Counted from the stretch's first letter, positions 16,430 to 24,814 are shown. The stretch: 62,418 bases of DNA from Exercitatus varius (GCF_029577735.1 NZ_JARQTO010000007.1:1-62418); one strand, 5' to 3'. The notes: generated by a model not told the origin, from the letters alone. A program made the numbers and translations.

Positions 16430-17671
16430 TTAATCCGCTTTAACGCTCAGAATATCAATTAATAACGAATGATTGCCGAATCCGCCCGATTTCGTCATAA
16501 CATTGAGACCTTTATAAGGCCCGTTCGTGACGGTACATAGCGGCACCCCGGGAACAATCGCATATGAAACTTTCATTTCGGAAATATTCATTTTATCTAG
16601 TAATGTTGCGGCGCCGTCACCTCCAAATAAAATAAGCGAATCAAATTTTTCGGTATTTAATGCGTGCAATCCCAAATTTGCCAGATATTCTGCTATTTTT
16701 CGCGCAATTTCGTTAATAGAACCGTCGATGTTGTTAACGACTTTAGCCGGATTCGCACGAATAATGACATTTTCGCGGCTGGAATGAATTAATGCGTTAA
16801 ACTGTTGCAGCAAGGCTTCACTGGATATTTGGTGGTTAATCAGTTGTGACGGCGACGGATTAAACACAACGGATTTACCGCCGATACCGGAAATATATTG
16901 ATCCACCTGGTTTTGGCTCGTTTCATGAATGGATGTGACCAAGATTAACGACCGACCTAAATTGATTTTTGTTTTTTCCGCTAATTTATGCCCGGATAAT
17001 TTCAGTTTTTGCGCAAGACCGGCGGAACCGACGGGGATAATTCCGTTTCCTAACCGGTTAATCGCCTTGGCGATGGTTGTCAGATCTTCTTCCGTTTTTG
17101 CGTCGATCACAATTTGTTTGTGCGTAATCGAGAGAATTTTTTCAATAAGTTCGTTTTCCGGCGTACAGGCAAGACAAATCGCTTCGGGTAATAGATCCTG
17201 CATCGATGAAGATTTGACCGGGCATATGGCATCTTTCCCTGATGCCGTTTCGTTTACCGGCGTACCATTAACATATAGATGTCCGTTTTCGATGGTTCTT
17301 CCCATTGTCGGATAGGCCGGACATATCACGGCTTTGGTATCCGGGTATAAGGTTTCCCAAGCGGCTAAAGCCCCTTTAATTTGATAATTTACGGAGCCCC
17401 GCATAGTGGAATCGATTTTAAGGTAAAGTTGATTCATTCCTTTTTCGATTCCCTTCAAAATTGCCATTTTAGTTTTATTTTCGGCTGCCGTACCGATGGG
17501 TCTTGAGTCTGTGGACACGGAAAATATTTCGGCGCAGGAAACATCCGTCGATTCGAGAGAACGCACATTGGTTTCCAATAGCGTATTAAATCCTGCCTCG
17601 GCGAACATTACGCCCGTATCGTTAGCACCGGTTAAATCATCGGCAACCACAAGCAGTTTGTCATTTTTCAT
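16430..17671 (-). CDS. Four-carbon acid sugar kinase family protein (OtnK/DtnK/YgbK-like)
   Basis: A 413-residue protein of the DUF1537 kinase family, which phosphorylates four-carbon acid sugars such as D-threonate, D-erythronate or 3-oxo-tetronate. The N-terminal VVADDLTGANDTGVMFAEAG motif and the DSTMRGSVNYQI segment mark the sugar-acid domain; the C-terminal LILFGGDGAATLL, PGVPLC and MTKSGGFGN carry the nucleotide-binding loops. ATG 17671 is chosen because GAGGGAA precedes it by eight bases; it overlaps the transporter gene by 11 bases, indicating translational coupling. Enzymes that usually accompany it (PdxA2, dehydrogenase, aldolase) are not adjacent, so the exact substrate is open. 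Confidence 0.88.
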   Translation of the reverse strand: MKNDKLLVVADDLTGANDTGVMFAEAGFNTLLETNVRSLESTDVSCAEIFSVSTDSRPIGTAAENKTKMAILKGIEKGMNQLYLKIDSTMRGSVNYQIKGALAAWETLYPDTKAVICPAYPTMGRTIENGHLYVNGTPVNETASGKDAICPVKSSSMQDLLPEAICLACTPENELIEKILSITHKQIVIDAKTEEDLTTIAKAINRLGNGIIPVGSAGLAQKLKLSGHKLAEKTKINLGRSLILVTSIHETSQNQVDQYISGIGGKSVVFNPSPSQLINHQISSEALLQQFNALIHSSRENVIIRANPAKVVNNIDGSINEIARKIAEYLANLGLHALNTEKFDSLILFGGDGAATLLDKMNISEMKVSYAIVPGVPLCTVTNGPYKGLNVMTKSGGFGNHSLLIDILSVKAD

Positions 17672-18671
17672 ATCCATTTCCCTCATTTGTTGATTGTTCT
17701 AAACCGCCTTGACGTTTTAACACCCAGGCGGCAAAGAGCGGCGCTAAAATCGCAGAAACGAGTACGGCCGCTGCAATTTGAGCCGTAGCGGTTTGTACGA
17801 ACGGTGCAAAGCTAGGATCAGCCTGCGCGACAATTTCCGGAGTAATAATTGCATTGCCCGCCGTCGTTCCCGCGGCGAAACCGATACCCGACTGATTTCC
17901 GCGTTTCAGGATTGTTTTATAGCCGACAAATACAAGAAAACCGGTCAATAGCGATGCCGCAATTCCCAAGATAATGCCGGTTAATCCGCCGGTTACGATC
18001 GCATGCAGATTAATCCCGGTTCCGAGCGCAAAAGCGAAGAAAGGGATAACAATGCTGCCGGTCGGTTTCATTAAATTCGTCCATTTCGGATCTAAATTTC
18101 CTATTACCATGCCGATCAACAGCGGGATAACCGCGGCAAGCATTAAGGATAAAGGAATATCCGCAAGCCCGGACGCGCCTAAAAAGAGCAAAACAAAGAA
18201 CGGACCGTCGTTCACCGCCGAGGCGATATAAGCGCCCTGATCCCGATAATCGCCGTATTTACCCGTGAACGCCAGCCAAATCCCGCCGTTGGAATTTGAA
18301 ACGACGGTGAGCATTGCGAGTAGCGAAATACCGATAATTCCGTCGTTTCCGATAAAAAAGCCTAAAGCCGTGACCACCGCTGCGGGAATAATGGTTTTAA
18401 ACAGCAAAATGACGCCGGTGTGAGCCAAAACCGGCCCCGAACTTTTAAGCGTAATTTGCATACCCGTAGCAAATATGAGCAATGCGATTAAAGGGCCGGC
18501 GGAAGATTTGAAAAGTGCGGTCGTAAATGAACCTAATCCTAAAAAACCGGGACAAAAGGTGCCGACTAAAGAACCGATAATAAGCGGAATAACCATTGCT
18601 CCGCCGGGGATTTTGTTCATTCCGTCGTATAACGGAATAATCGATTTTTCCGTTTGATTGGTTGTAGTCAT
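17661..18671 (-). CDS. KdgT-family sugar-acid transporter
   Basis: A 336-residue inner-membrane protein resembling 2-keto-3-deoxygluconate permease. MNKIPGGAMVIPLIIGSLVGTF near the N terminus, GLGSFTTALFKSSAGPLIAL, and the AMLTVVSNSNGGIWLAF and AAGTTAGNAIITP segments are typical of KdgT relatives, and about ten membrane helices can be drawn. Because it is coupled to a four-carbon-acid-sugar kinase, its substrate is more likely a tetronate such as D-threonate or D-erythronate than KDG; this is inference from context. The ATG follows GAGGA. A USS lies within the gene. Expression should depend on CRP through the site at 18936. Confidence 0.88.
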   Translation of the reverse strand: MTTTNQTEKSIIPLYDGMNKIPGGAMVIPLIIGSLVGTFCPGFLGLGSFTTALFKSSAGPLIALLIFATGMQITLKSSGPVLAHTGVILLFKTIIPAAVVTALGFFIGNDGIIGISLLAMLTVVSNSNGGIWLAFTGKYGDYRDQGAYIASAVNDGPFFVLLFLGASGLADIPLSLMLAAVIPLLIGMVIGNLDPKWTNLMKPTGSIVIPFFAFALGTGINLHAIVTGGLTGIILGIAASLLTGFLVFVGYKTILKRGNQSGIGFAAGTTAGNAIITPEIVAQADPSFAPFVQTATAQIAAAVLVSAILAPLFAAWVLKRQGGLEQSTNEGNGYEK

Positions 18672-18908
18672 GGAATTATCCTCTTAGCCGTTTAAATATT
18701 TGCCGCTTTAGCGTCGAGATATAAAGTTCTCGTCATGCTGCGATTATCGGCGACCGTAACCGAATGTGCCGACTGATAAATTCGTTCGTTTTCTCATGCT
18801 TTTTTCATTACCCGGAATAGTTATACCTATTTTGATTGAAAATACTCATAAACTGTTATCTTTGCGAGTTTCTGCGGTTTTCATAAAAATATTGATTAAT
18901 TACGTGAA
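18672..18908 (-). promoter_or_regulatory. Long 5' leader of the KdgT-like operon
   Basis: About 230 bases separate the predicted start of transcription from the first gene. The leader contains a near-palindrome AATAGTTATACCTATT (18816-18831, 14 of 16 symmetric), which could be an operator for a GntR-type repressor and also holds a possible second -10 (TATAAC on the minus strand). It also contains a chain of four very short overlapping frames without ribosome binding sites. No known riboswitch was recognised. Confidence 0.35.
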
Positions 18909-18951
18909 AGTATAGCTTTAAATGATCATGTAAACTGTGAGCGAGATCACA
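18909..18951 (-). promoter_or_regulatory. Perfect CRP site and class II promoter of the KdgT-like operon
   Basis: TGTGAGCGAGATCACA at 18936-18951 is a full match to TGTGA-N6-TCACA. On the minus strand TATACT (18914-18909) is a good -10, placing the start near 18902 and the CRP centre close to -41.5, the classic class II geometry. The -35 is poor, as expected for CRP dependence. Confidence 0.75.
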
Positions 18952-18959
18952 AAATTGAT

Positions 18960-19090
18960 TTACTTTAATCAAAAGGCTTTAAATAAATCATTTTGGATTG
19001 AAGAATAGATTGAGAGGTCATTGATATACAACGGAGATTCATTTCCCACTGAATAATGCGTTTAAGAAATCAAAGGTAAACCGTCGTGCA
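18960..19090. other. AT-rich spacer, nothing recognised
   Basis: Between the CRP site and the rpoH terminator I see no gene, no RNA gene and no further site I can support. Confidence 0.4.
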
Positions 19091-19121
19091 AAACAAAAAA
19101 GCAGCGATAAACGCTGCTTTT
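19090..19121 (-). terminator. Intrinsic terminator of rpoH
   Basis: AAAAGCAGCG at 19097-19106 pairs perfectly with CGCTGCTTTT at 19112-19121 around a 5-base loop. On the minus strand it continues into TTTTTTG, so it terminates rpoH. Confidence 0.88.
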
Positions 19122-19142
19122 CGGGAAGTCTAAAAAAACTTG

Positions 19143-19988
19143 TTAAAAATCGACCGCACTTTTGAGTTTTTTTAACGCATTATTTTCGAGTTGGCGGACG
19201 CGTTCGGCGGAAATGTTGTATTTCGCCGCTAAATCGTGGAGCGTTGCCTTGTTTTCATCCAACCAACGGGTTTTGATGATATCCTGACTGCGTTCGTCCA
19301 AGGTTTCCATGGCGGCGGCCAACTGCTCCGCCGCTTGGGTTTCGAAGTTTTCGTTTTCCAATTCGGCGGCAAAGTTTGAGCTTTTGTCTTCCAGATACAT
19401 AGACGGCGCGAAGGCTTCTTCTTCGGATTCATCGGTCGGTAAATCAAAACCTACGTCGGCACCGCTCATGCGGCTTTCCATTTCGATTACGTCTTCTTTG
19501 GATACGCCGAGTTCGTTTGCCACTAAATCCACTTCGTTGTCGCTGAACCAGCCTAAACGTTGTTTGGTTTTGCGCAAATTAAAGAAGAGTTTGCGCTGCG
19601 CTTTAGTGGTCGCCACTTTGACGATACGCCAGTTTTTCAAAACGTATTCGTGGATTTCGGCTTTAATCCAATGCACGGCGAATGACACCAAACGCACGCC
19701 CATTTCCGGATTAAAACGACGCACGGCTTTCATCAGTCCGATATTACCTTCCTGAATCAAATCCGCTTGCGGTAAGCCGTATCCGGCGTAGCCGCGCGCC
19801 ACATGAATGACAAAACGAAGATGCGACAGGATCAACGCTTTTGCCGCGTCCAAATCGTCCTGATAGTATAGGCGCTCTGCATAGTCTTTTTCCTGTTCCG
19901 CAGTCAACATCGGGTATTCGTTGGCGGCGCGGATGTAACCTTCAAGGTTACCTTGCGGGACTAACATCATTTGAGCTTCTTTATTCAT
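19143..19988 (-). CDS. rpoH: Heat-shock sigma factor RpoH (sigma-32)
   Basis: A 281-residue alternative sigma factor that directs RNA polymerase to heat-shock promoters. Region 2 is nearly invariant: LPQADLIQEGNIGLMKAVRR, then VRLVSFAVHWIKAEIHEYVL and NWRIVKVATTKAQRKLFFNLRK (RpoH box). Region 4 holds the helix-turn-helix LHDLAAKYNISAERVRQLE. The last residues KSAVDF are encoded by a USS that runs into the stop, where E. coli reads RAAIEA. The start has AGAAGGAAG about four bases before ATG and MMLVPQGNLEGYIRAA aligns with the family. It is a single gene with its own promoter and terminator. Confidence 0.97.
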   Translation of the reverse strand: MNKEAQMMLVPQGNLEGYIRAANEYPMLTAEQEKDYAERLYYQDDLDAAKALILSHLRFVIHVARGYAGYGLPQADLIQEGNIGLMKAVRRFNPEMGVRLVSFAVHWIKAEIHEYVLKNWRIVKVATTKAQRKLFFNLRKTKQRLGWFSDNEVDLVANELGVSKEDVIEMESRMSGADVGFDLPTDESEEEAFAPSMYLEDKSSNFAAELENENFETQAAEQLAAAMETLDERSQDIIKTRWLDENKATLHDLAAKYNISAERVRQLENNALKKLKSAVDF

Positions 19989-20026
19989 TATCTTCCTTCT
20001 TAATTTCGGATGAATGGTTTCATCTA

Positions 20027-20055
20027 GTTATAACACAAAAAATCGCAAGCACCAA
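20027..20055 (-). promoter_or_regulatory. Vegetative promoter of rpoH
   Basis: On the minus strand TTGGTG (20055-20050) and TATAAC (20032-20027) are separated by 17 bases, about 40 bases before the rpoH start. Confidence 0.55.
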
Positions 20056-20154
20056 TTTTTGCTTTCGATTTTATGTTAAATAAGACCGCGCAACAGGTGA
20101 AAAAGTTCAGGCGGATGAGCATATTTTTTACACACTTAAAAACGTTTCAACCTG

Positions 20155-20469
20155 TTATTTCAAAAGGGGGTGTAAGAGATAACGGTGATTTTCCGCGATA
20201 ACCCGCATAAGCAGATCGACGTTCGGATGCTTGCCGGGATGCGCTTTAGCATCCGCAGTATGCTCTGCGAACAGTTCTAGGCCTTTTTCGGCGGAAGTGC
20301 GGTCAAGTTTTCCGTTAAATTTTTGCGCGAGCGCATAATAAACCCGCAACGAACCGAATTTTCCGGGCGCCGCCGGAATGTGGCGAACCACTGTTTCACC
20401 GTTTAAGATATTCAAACCGGTAAGATGATCGACGGTTGGTAAAGTTTCTAAAATGGCACTGAAATTCAT
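20155..20469 (-). CDS. Small DUF2322-like protein of unknown function
   Basis: A 104-residue soluble protein (start MNFSAILETLPTVDHLTGL). It resembles the DUF2322 family of short proteobacterial proteins; this match is from memory of the family pattern and is not certain. No catalytic motif or membrane segment is visible. The last third (HPGKHPNVDLLMRVIAENHRYLLHPLLK) is a basic, His-rich helix. It starts 14 bases after murB and is probably translated from the murB message. A USS inside it encodes DRTSAE. Confidence 0.7.
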   Translation of the reverse strand: MNFSAILETLPTVDHLTGLNILNGETVVRHIPAAPGKFGSLRVYYALAQKFNGKLDRTSAEKGLELFAEHTADAKAHPGKHPNVDLLMRVIAENHRYLLHPLLK

Positions 20470-20483
20470 TTATTTTTTCCTAT

Positions 20484-21509
20484 TCAGCTGATGGTATTTT
20501 CCGCGTTAACTTCGCCTTTTTCGCCGATAAAACGCACTTCGGGTACCAAATAAACGTCAAATTTTGCCGCCACTGCCTGACGAATGTGATGAGCCAGTTC
20601 GACCACATCGGAACCGGTCGCATTGCCTTTGTTAACCAGCACTAACGCCTGTTTTTCGTGGACGGCCGCGCCGCCTAACTGATAACCTTTCAGACGGCAT
20701 TGGTCAATAAGCCAGCCCGCTGCCAGCTTGACGAAGCCGTCACTTTGCGGGTAACAAGGCATTGTCGGGTATTCCGCCCGTAACGTTTGATATTGTTCTT
20801 CCGTCACAATCGGATTTTTAAAGAAACTGCCGGCGTTGCCGATTTGTTGCGGATCCGGCAGTTTGGCGCGACGAATGGCGCAAACTTCGTCAAAAACTCG
20901 TTTGGCGCTGACCGCACTTGGATCGAGTTCGTTTAATGTGCCGTATTTCAGTACCGGTTTCCAGTTTTTGGTTAATTTTAAGCCGACGGCAACGACGATG
21001 AAATCACCGCCGTATCGGTGTTTGAAAACGCTGTCGCGATAGCCGAAGCGGCATTCCGCGTTGGTTAAACGGAAGGTTTTGTTTTGCGCGAGATCCAAAA
21101 CTTCCACATAATCGCAGACATCTTTAAATTCCACGCCGTAAGCACCAATATTTTGCACCGGTGCCGAGCCTGCGCAGCCCGGAATTAAGGCAAGATTTTC
21201 CAGACCGAAAATGCCTTGTTCTAATGACCATTCCACCAGATGATGCCAGTTTTCACCGCCGTTAACGTGTAAATAGTGAAAATTTTCGTCTTCTTTGTGT
21301 TCAATACCTGACAGACGATTGACCAAAACCGTGCCGCGGAAATCTTTCAAAAACAACACGTTACTGCCTTGTCCCAGCAGCAATACGGGTTGACCGGCAT
21401 CTTGCGCATTCCGCCAGGCGGCGTGAAATTGCGATAATTCCGTGATTTCGACGATATTTTCGGCGTTCGCCGCGATACCGAAAGTATTAAATGAAAGAAG
21501 GCTTTTCAT
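20484..21509 (-). CDS. murB: UDP-N-acetylenolpyruvoylglucosamine reductase
   Basis: A 341-residue cytoplasmic flavoenzyme that reduces UDP-GlcNAc-enolpyruvate to UDP-MurNAc with NADPH, step two of peptidoglycan precursor synthesis. FAD-binding motifs LLGQGSNVLFL and GLENLALIPGCAGSAPVQNIGAYG are present, as are the catalytic GNAGSFFKNP (Ser proton donor) and the C-terminal EPEVRF-type Glu (VPEVRFIGEKGEV). The start is ATG 21509, seven bases after GAGA; the frame extends 20 codons upstream but those residues do not fit the family start (SLLSFNTFGI). It is followed by the DUF2322-like gene. Confidence 0.97.
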   Translation of the reverse strand: MKSLLSFNTFGIAANAENIVEITELSQFHAAWRNAQDAGQPVLLLGQGSNVLFLKDFRGTVLVNRLSGIEHKEDENFHYLHVNGGENWHHLVEWSLEQGIFGLENLALIPGCAGSAPVQNIGAYGVEFKDVCDYVEVLDLAQNKTFRLTNAECRFGYRDSVFKHRYGGDFIVVAVGLKLTKNWKPVLKYGTLNELDPSAVSAKRVFDEVCAIRRAKLPDPQQIGNAGSFFKNPIVTEEQYQTLRAEYPTMPCYPQSDGFVKLAAGWLIDQCRLKGYQLGGAAVHEKQALVLVNKGNATGSDVVELAHHIRQAVAAKFDVYLVPEVRFIGEKGEVNAENTIS

Positions 21510-21574
21510 AGTATTTCTCATTGAGGAAAAAGAAAATCTTAGTCTAACGATAGTTGTTCGTGAACGCAAATCAT

Positions 21575-21604
21575 AAGAAAAAAAGACCGCACTTTTGCGG
21601 TCTT
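21575..21604 (-). terminator. Terminator of gltS built on one USS
   Basis: AAGACCGCA at 21583-21591 pairs perfectly with TGCGGTCTT at 21596-21604 around a 4-base loop. On the minus strand it is followed by TTTTTTTCTT. One USS supplies part of the stem and the loop. Confidence 0.9.
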
Positions 21605-21612
21605 ACCCTGAT

Positions 21613-22827
21613 TTAGTGGACGTAATTGACAATGACCAGGAATATTTTCAGCAATGTAGCGTTCAGTAAATCGATGAAGAACGCCCCCACCATCGGCACG
21701 ATTAAGAACGCTTTATGGGACGGACCGAAATGCGATGTGACAGCCTGCATATTAGCGACCGCCGTCGGCGTGGCGCCCAGTCCGAAGCCGCAGTGACCGG
21801 CGCTCAACACCACCGCATCGTAATCTTTGCCCATGGCGCGGTAGGTAACAAAAACGGCGTATAAAATCATCACGACAACCTGTGCCAGTAACACAACCAG
21901 TACCGGCAATGCCAAGCCCGCCAGTTCCCATAATTTTAATGACATCAGCGCAATGGCGAGGAAAATGGATAAACCCACCGTACCGAGCACGTCCACCGCT
22001 TCATCCGCCACTTTAAATTTGAAAATATGAGCCAGACTATTGCGGATAATTACCCCGGTAAACAAACACCAAACGAAAGTCGGCAATTGGAATGCGGTGC
22101 CTTTCGCCGCCATATCCAAATGTTGCCCTACGAATAGACAAATAGACATCATGGTAATGGTTTCGATGATGGTGCGCGTATTGACTTTACGGCGATAAAC
22201 CGGTTTTTCGAAAGCTTCTTCCACATCATCCACGTTTTCGTCTTCCGCCACTTCGTCTTTATGCATACGTTTTAACAGGAATTTTGCCACCGGGCCGCCG
22301 ATAACCCCGCCGAACACCAAACCGAAAGTCGCACATGCCATGGCAATTTCCATGGCGCTGGAAATACCGAACTGCTTGGTTAAGGTATCCGCCCAAGCGG
22401 CGCCGGTTCCGTGTCCGCCGGTTAAGGTTACCGAACCGGCGATTAAGCCGTAAGCGGGATCCAGTCCTAATGCCATGGAACCGAAGATTCCCACCGTGTT
22501 TTGGACGCAAATTAATCCCGCCGCAACCGCCAGAAACACGATTAACGGCTTGCCGCCCTTAACTAAGCGGGAAAAATTCGCACTTAACCCGATGGAGCTG
22601 AAAAAAACAAGCATCATGGTGGTTTGCAGATCTTTATCGAATCCGAAGCTCAGCCCCCATATTTCATGCACCACGGTTAATAGGATGGCGACGATAAAGC
22701 CTCCCACAACAGGCTCCGGAATATTGAATTCGTTTAAAACGCGAATACGTTTGACCAAAAAATAACCCAGCAATAAAACCAAACAGGCAAGCGCCACGGT
22801 TTCATAAGTATCAAATATCATATACAT
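21613..22827 (-). CDS. gltS: Sodium/glutamate symporter GltS
   Basis: A 404-residue inner-membrane Na+/glutamate symporter. It has the two inverted-repeat pore motifs of the family: ITLTGGHGTGAAW-type (SVTLTGGHGTGAAWADTL) and AGHCGFGLGATPTAVANMQA, plus IPEPVVGGFIVA near the N terminus and VPMVGAFFIDLLNA near the end. About ten to twelve membrane helices are evident. The start may be either ATG at 22827 or the one two codons later. It is monocistronic. Na+-linked glutamate uptake fits the amino-acid diet suggested by aspA, ansB and asnA in the same window. Confidence 0.96.
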   Translation of the reverse strand: MYMIFDTYETVALACLVLLLGYFLVKRIRVLNEFNIPEPVVGGFIVAILLTVVHEIWGLSFGFDKDLQTTMMLVFFSSIGLSANFSRLVKGGKPLIVFLAVAAGLICVQNTVGIFGSMALGLDPAYGLIAGSVTLTGGHGTGAAWADTLTKQFGISSAMEIAMACATFGLVFGGVIGGPVAKFLLKRMHKDEVAEDENVDDVEEAFEKPVYRRKVNTRTIIETITMMSICLFVGQHLDMAAKGTAFQLPTFVWCLFTGVIIRNSLAHIFKFKVADEAVDVLGTVGLSIFLAIALMSLKLWELAGLALPVLVVLLAQVVVMILYAVFVTYRAMGKDYDAVVLSAGHCGFGLGATPTAVANMQAVTSHFGPSHKAFLIVPMVGAFFIDLLNATLLKIFLVIVNYVH

Positions 22828-22927
22828 CCTTTTTGGTTATCTAATAAAAAATAAGCGTTCAATCTAACAGAAAAAACGGTTGCGTGCCAGTAGCAGCCAC
22901 CGGTTATTCGTTTTTTAATTTGTTTGA

Positions 22928-22943
22928 CTGAATATTTATTCAT
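22928..22943 (+). promoter_or_regulatory. LexA-like palindrome before the DinI-like gene
   Basis: CTGAATATTTATTCAT contains the perfect palindrome TGAATA-TT-TATTCA and resembles the SOS box CTG-N10-CAG except for its last base. It overlaps a TTGACT -35-like hexamer (22924-22929), a typical place for LexA repression. It is 79 bases before the start of the gene. Confidence 0.4.
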
Positions 22944-23021
22944 GAAATATTGACACTATATCCGGCATTTGATAGTCTCCGCTGTATCTAAATACATATT
23001 TGAGCCGGGCGGAGTAATCGA

Positions 23022-23279
23022 ATGAAACAATTGGATATTAAATTCGTTAAAGAACGGAACAGCCAACAAGCGGCGCGACAGGCGGCGGTTATGGCGCAGC
23101 TGGAAAGCTGCTTGCCGGAGCGTATCAACGAATCTTTTGCCGACGTAAACGTTCGGATTCGCTTTTCCGGCAGCGCCGGCATAGACGTGACGGGCTTTAA
23201 AGATAAAGAAGAGCGGGAACGTTTTATGCGGTTTTTGGAAGAGCTCTGGACGGACGATAGCTTGCTGGATACGGCGTGA
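23022..23279 (+). CDS. DinI-like family protein
   Basis: An 85-residue protein resembling DinI, the SOS protein that binds and modulates RecA filaments. The N-terminal strand MKQLDIKFVKE, a helix with a cluster of small residues (QQAARQAAVMAQL), the strand VNVRIRFSGSAGIDVTGF and the C-terminal acidic helix KEERERFMRFLEELWTDDS follow the DinI alpha/beta layout; the acidic C-terminal helix is the RecA-contacting part in DinI. GGAG precedes the start by eight bases. A LexA-like palindrome upstream supports a damage-inducible role. It is a single gene ended by a USS hairpin. Confidence 0.75.
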   Translation: MKQLDIKFVKERNSQQAARQAAVMAQLESCLPERINESFADVNVRIRFSGSAGIDVTGFKDKEERERFMRFLEELWTDDSLLDTA

Positions 23280-23285
23280 CATCAA

Positions 23286-23325
23286 AAGTGCGGGCAAAAA
23301 AACGAAAGAATTTTTGCCCGCACTT
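23286..23325. terminator. USS inverted pair (GGGC variant), bidirectional terminator
   Basis: AAGTGCGGGCAAAAA at 23286-23300 pairs perfectly with 23311-23325. Both arms carry the GGGC/GCCC variant. It separates the convergent DinI-like and clcA genes. Confidence 0.8.
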
Positions 23326-23351
23326 GAATGTTCCGCCGCCGCGATTTTGCG

Positions 23352-24722
23352 TTATTCTGCGCTTTTGCTTTCTTCAGTTATCCGTTGACGGAAACGCATG
23401 GCCGCAAAATGATAGAACGGTTTCGGCATAATCTGGCGCGAAACGAAAGACGCAATTAAACCGCCGATTAAGGACCACACCAGAACCGGCTGGCTGCCCG
23501 TCATTTCCATTACGATTACGGCGGCGGTAAGCGGCGACTGCGTAGCGCCGGCTAAAAAGCCGACCATACACAGCAAAACCAGCAGGCGGGGATCGATTAA
23601 TCCTTGTGTGAAGGCCGAAATATGCGCGCCGATGCCGGCGCCGATGGTGAGAGACGGCGTGAAAATCCCGCCTGCAATGCCCGTCCAGTAAGTGGCGACG
23701 GTGGCGAATAATTTGGCTATGCCGACGGATTCGGGTTCAATGGCTTCTCCCGCCAACGCGTTGGCCACCACGTGATAACCCGTGCCGTAAGTTTGTCCGT
23801 TGGTATAAGTGCCGAGCGCAGCAAGAACGATGCCTAAAAAGAGTGCGACGATAATCGGATGACGGCGAATCCAACCGCGCAGCAATGTCGGAGATACGCC
23901 CGCCACGCCTTTCGCCAGCAAGCGGGCGAAGATGCCGCCGAAAACGCCGCATACGACTCCGCATAACAACACCCATAACAGCATATTGTTCACCAGTGTC
24001 GCCCCCTGATATTGCGGAAAGTAAGGGCTATTCCCTTCGATGACGACTAAAATCACCCCGGCGGCAAATACGCCGAACAATACGCGGCGTTCCCAGCGCA
24101 ACAAAATACCGCGGCCCAATTCTTCCAGCGCGAAAATCACCCCGGCCAGCGGCGCGTTAAAAGCCGCCGCCAAACCGCCGCCCGCGCCCGCCGCCATTAA
24201 TTCGTTGGCATTAAGACCGGTGAACGCCATGCCGTAGCGACGGCATAAATTTCCCCACGCCAGCATTACCGCCGCTCCCACTTGAACGGAAGGCCCCTCG
24301 CGCCCTACGGAGGCGCCGATAAGCATGGCTAAAAAGGTAAGCGGAATTTTCCACAGGGTTTGCCAAAATGCGATGAGCCGGCTTTTTTGCGGCCCGTGTT
24401 GCAGACTGAGTGACGCGATAACCTGCGGAATGCCGCTACCCGCAACATAAGGCGTATAACGCGGCGTAAACCAGGCAAGCGCCGCCATGCCGAGCGGCAA
24501 GACAAACCAAACGGCGACGGGATAACGGCTTGCCCATTGCGCATTCCATTGCAATCCCAAATCGGCCAGCTTGGCGAACCCTAACGAAAACAGCGCGACC
24601 AGAGCGGCGCCGATCAGCAAACAGCTCAATTCGATGGTTTTGTAGGAAATTCGGTGCGTCTGACGTAATTTTTTGTGCAGAACATAACGGAATCGGGCCC
24701 GAATGGAAGAATGATGTTGCAT
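23352..24722 (-). CDS. clcA: H+/Cl- antiporter ClcA
   Basis: A 456-residue ClC exchanger of the inner membrane that swaps two chloride ions for one proton and helps extreme acid resistance. All three pore motifs are present: VAGSGIPQVIASL (chloride-coordinating Ser), IGASVGREGPSVQVG (external gating Glu) and AGGIFTPSLTIGAGIG, with the central Tyr region near the C terminus. It differs clearly from the ClcB-like protein at the left end, which lacks GSGIP. A cytoplasmic N-terminal helix rich in Arg/His precedes the first membrane helix, as in ClcA. It is transcribed alone. Confidence 0.93.
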   Translation of the reverse strand: MQHHSSIRARFRYVLHKKLRQTHRISYKTIELSCLLIGAALVALFSLGFAKLADLGLQWNAQWASRYPVAVWFVLPLGMAALAWFTPRYTPYVAGSGIPQVIASLSLQHGPQKSRLIAFWQTLWKIPLTFLAMLIGASVGREGPSVQVGAAVMLAWGNLCRRYGMAFTGLNANELMAAGAGGGLAAAFNAPLAGVIFALEELGRGILLRWERRVLFGVFAAGVILVVIEGNSPYFPQYQGATLVNNMLLWVLLCGVVCGVFGGIFARLLAKGVAGVSPTLLRGWIRRHPIIVALFLGIVLAALGTYTNGQTYGTGYHVVANALAGEAIEPESVGIAKLFATVATYWTGIAGGIFTPSLTIGAGIGAHISAFTQGLIDPRLLVLLCMVGFLAGATQSPLTAAVIVMEMTGSQPVLVWSLIGGLIASFVSRQIMPKPFYHFAAMRFRQRITEESKSAE

Positions 24723-24770
24723 AGTTTCGGCTGAAGTGAAAACGAATAGGCAAATTATACCGGGAAAGGT

Positions 24771-24814
24771 AAAAGTGCGGTAAAAAAACTTCGCATTTTT
24801 TTTACCGCACTTTT
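24771..24814. repeat. USS inverted pair in a divergent region
   Basis: An 18-base arm at 24771-24788 is perfectly complementary to 24797-24814 around an 8-base loop. The core reads AAAAGTGCGGTAAAA instead of GGTCAAA in both arms. It lies upstream of clcA and far upstream of the ribosomal operon, where no recognised transcript ends, so a simple terminator role does not explain it. Confidence 0.8.
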
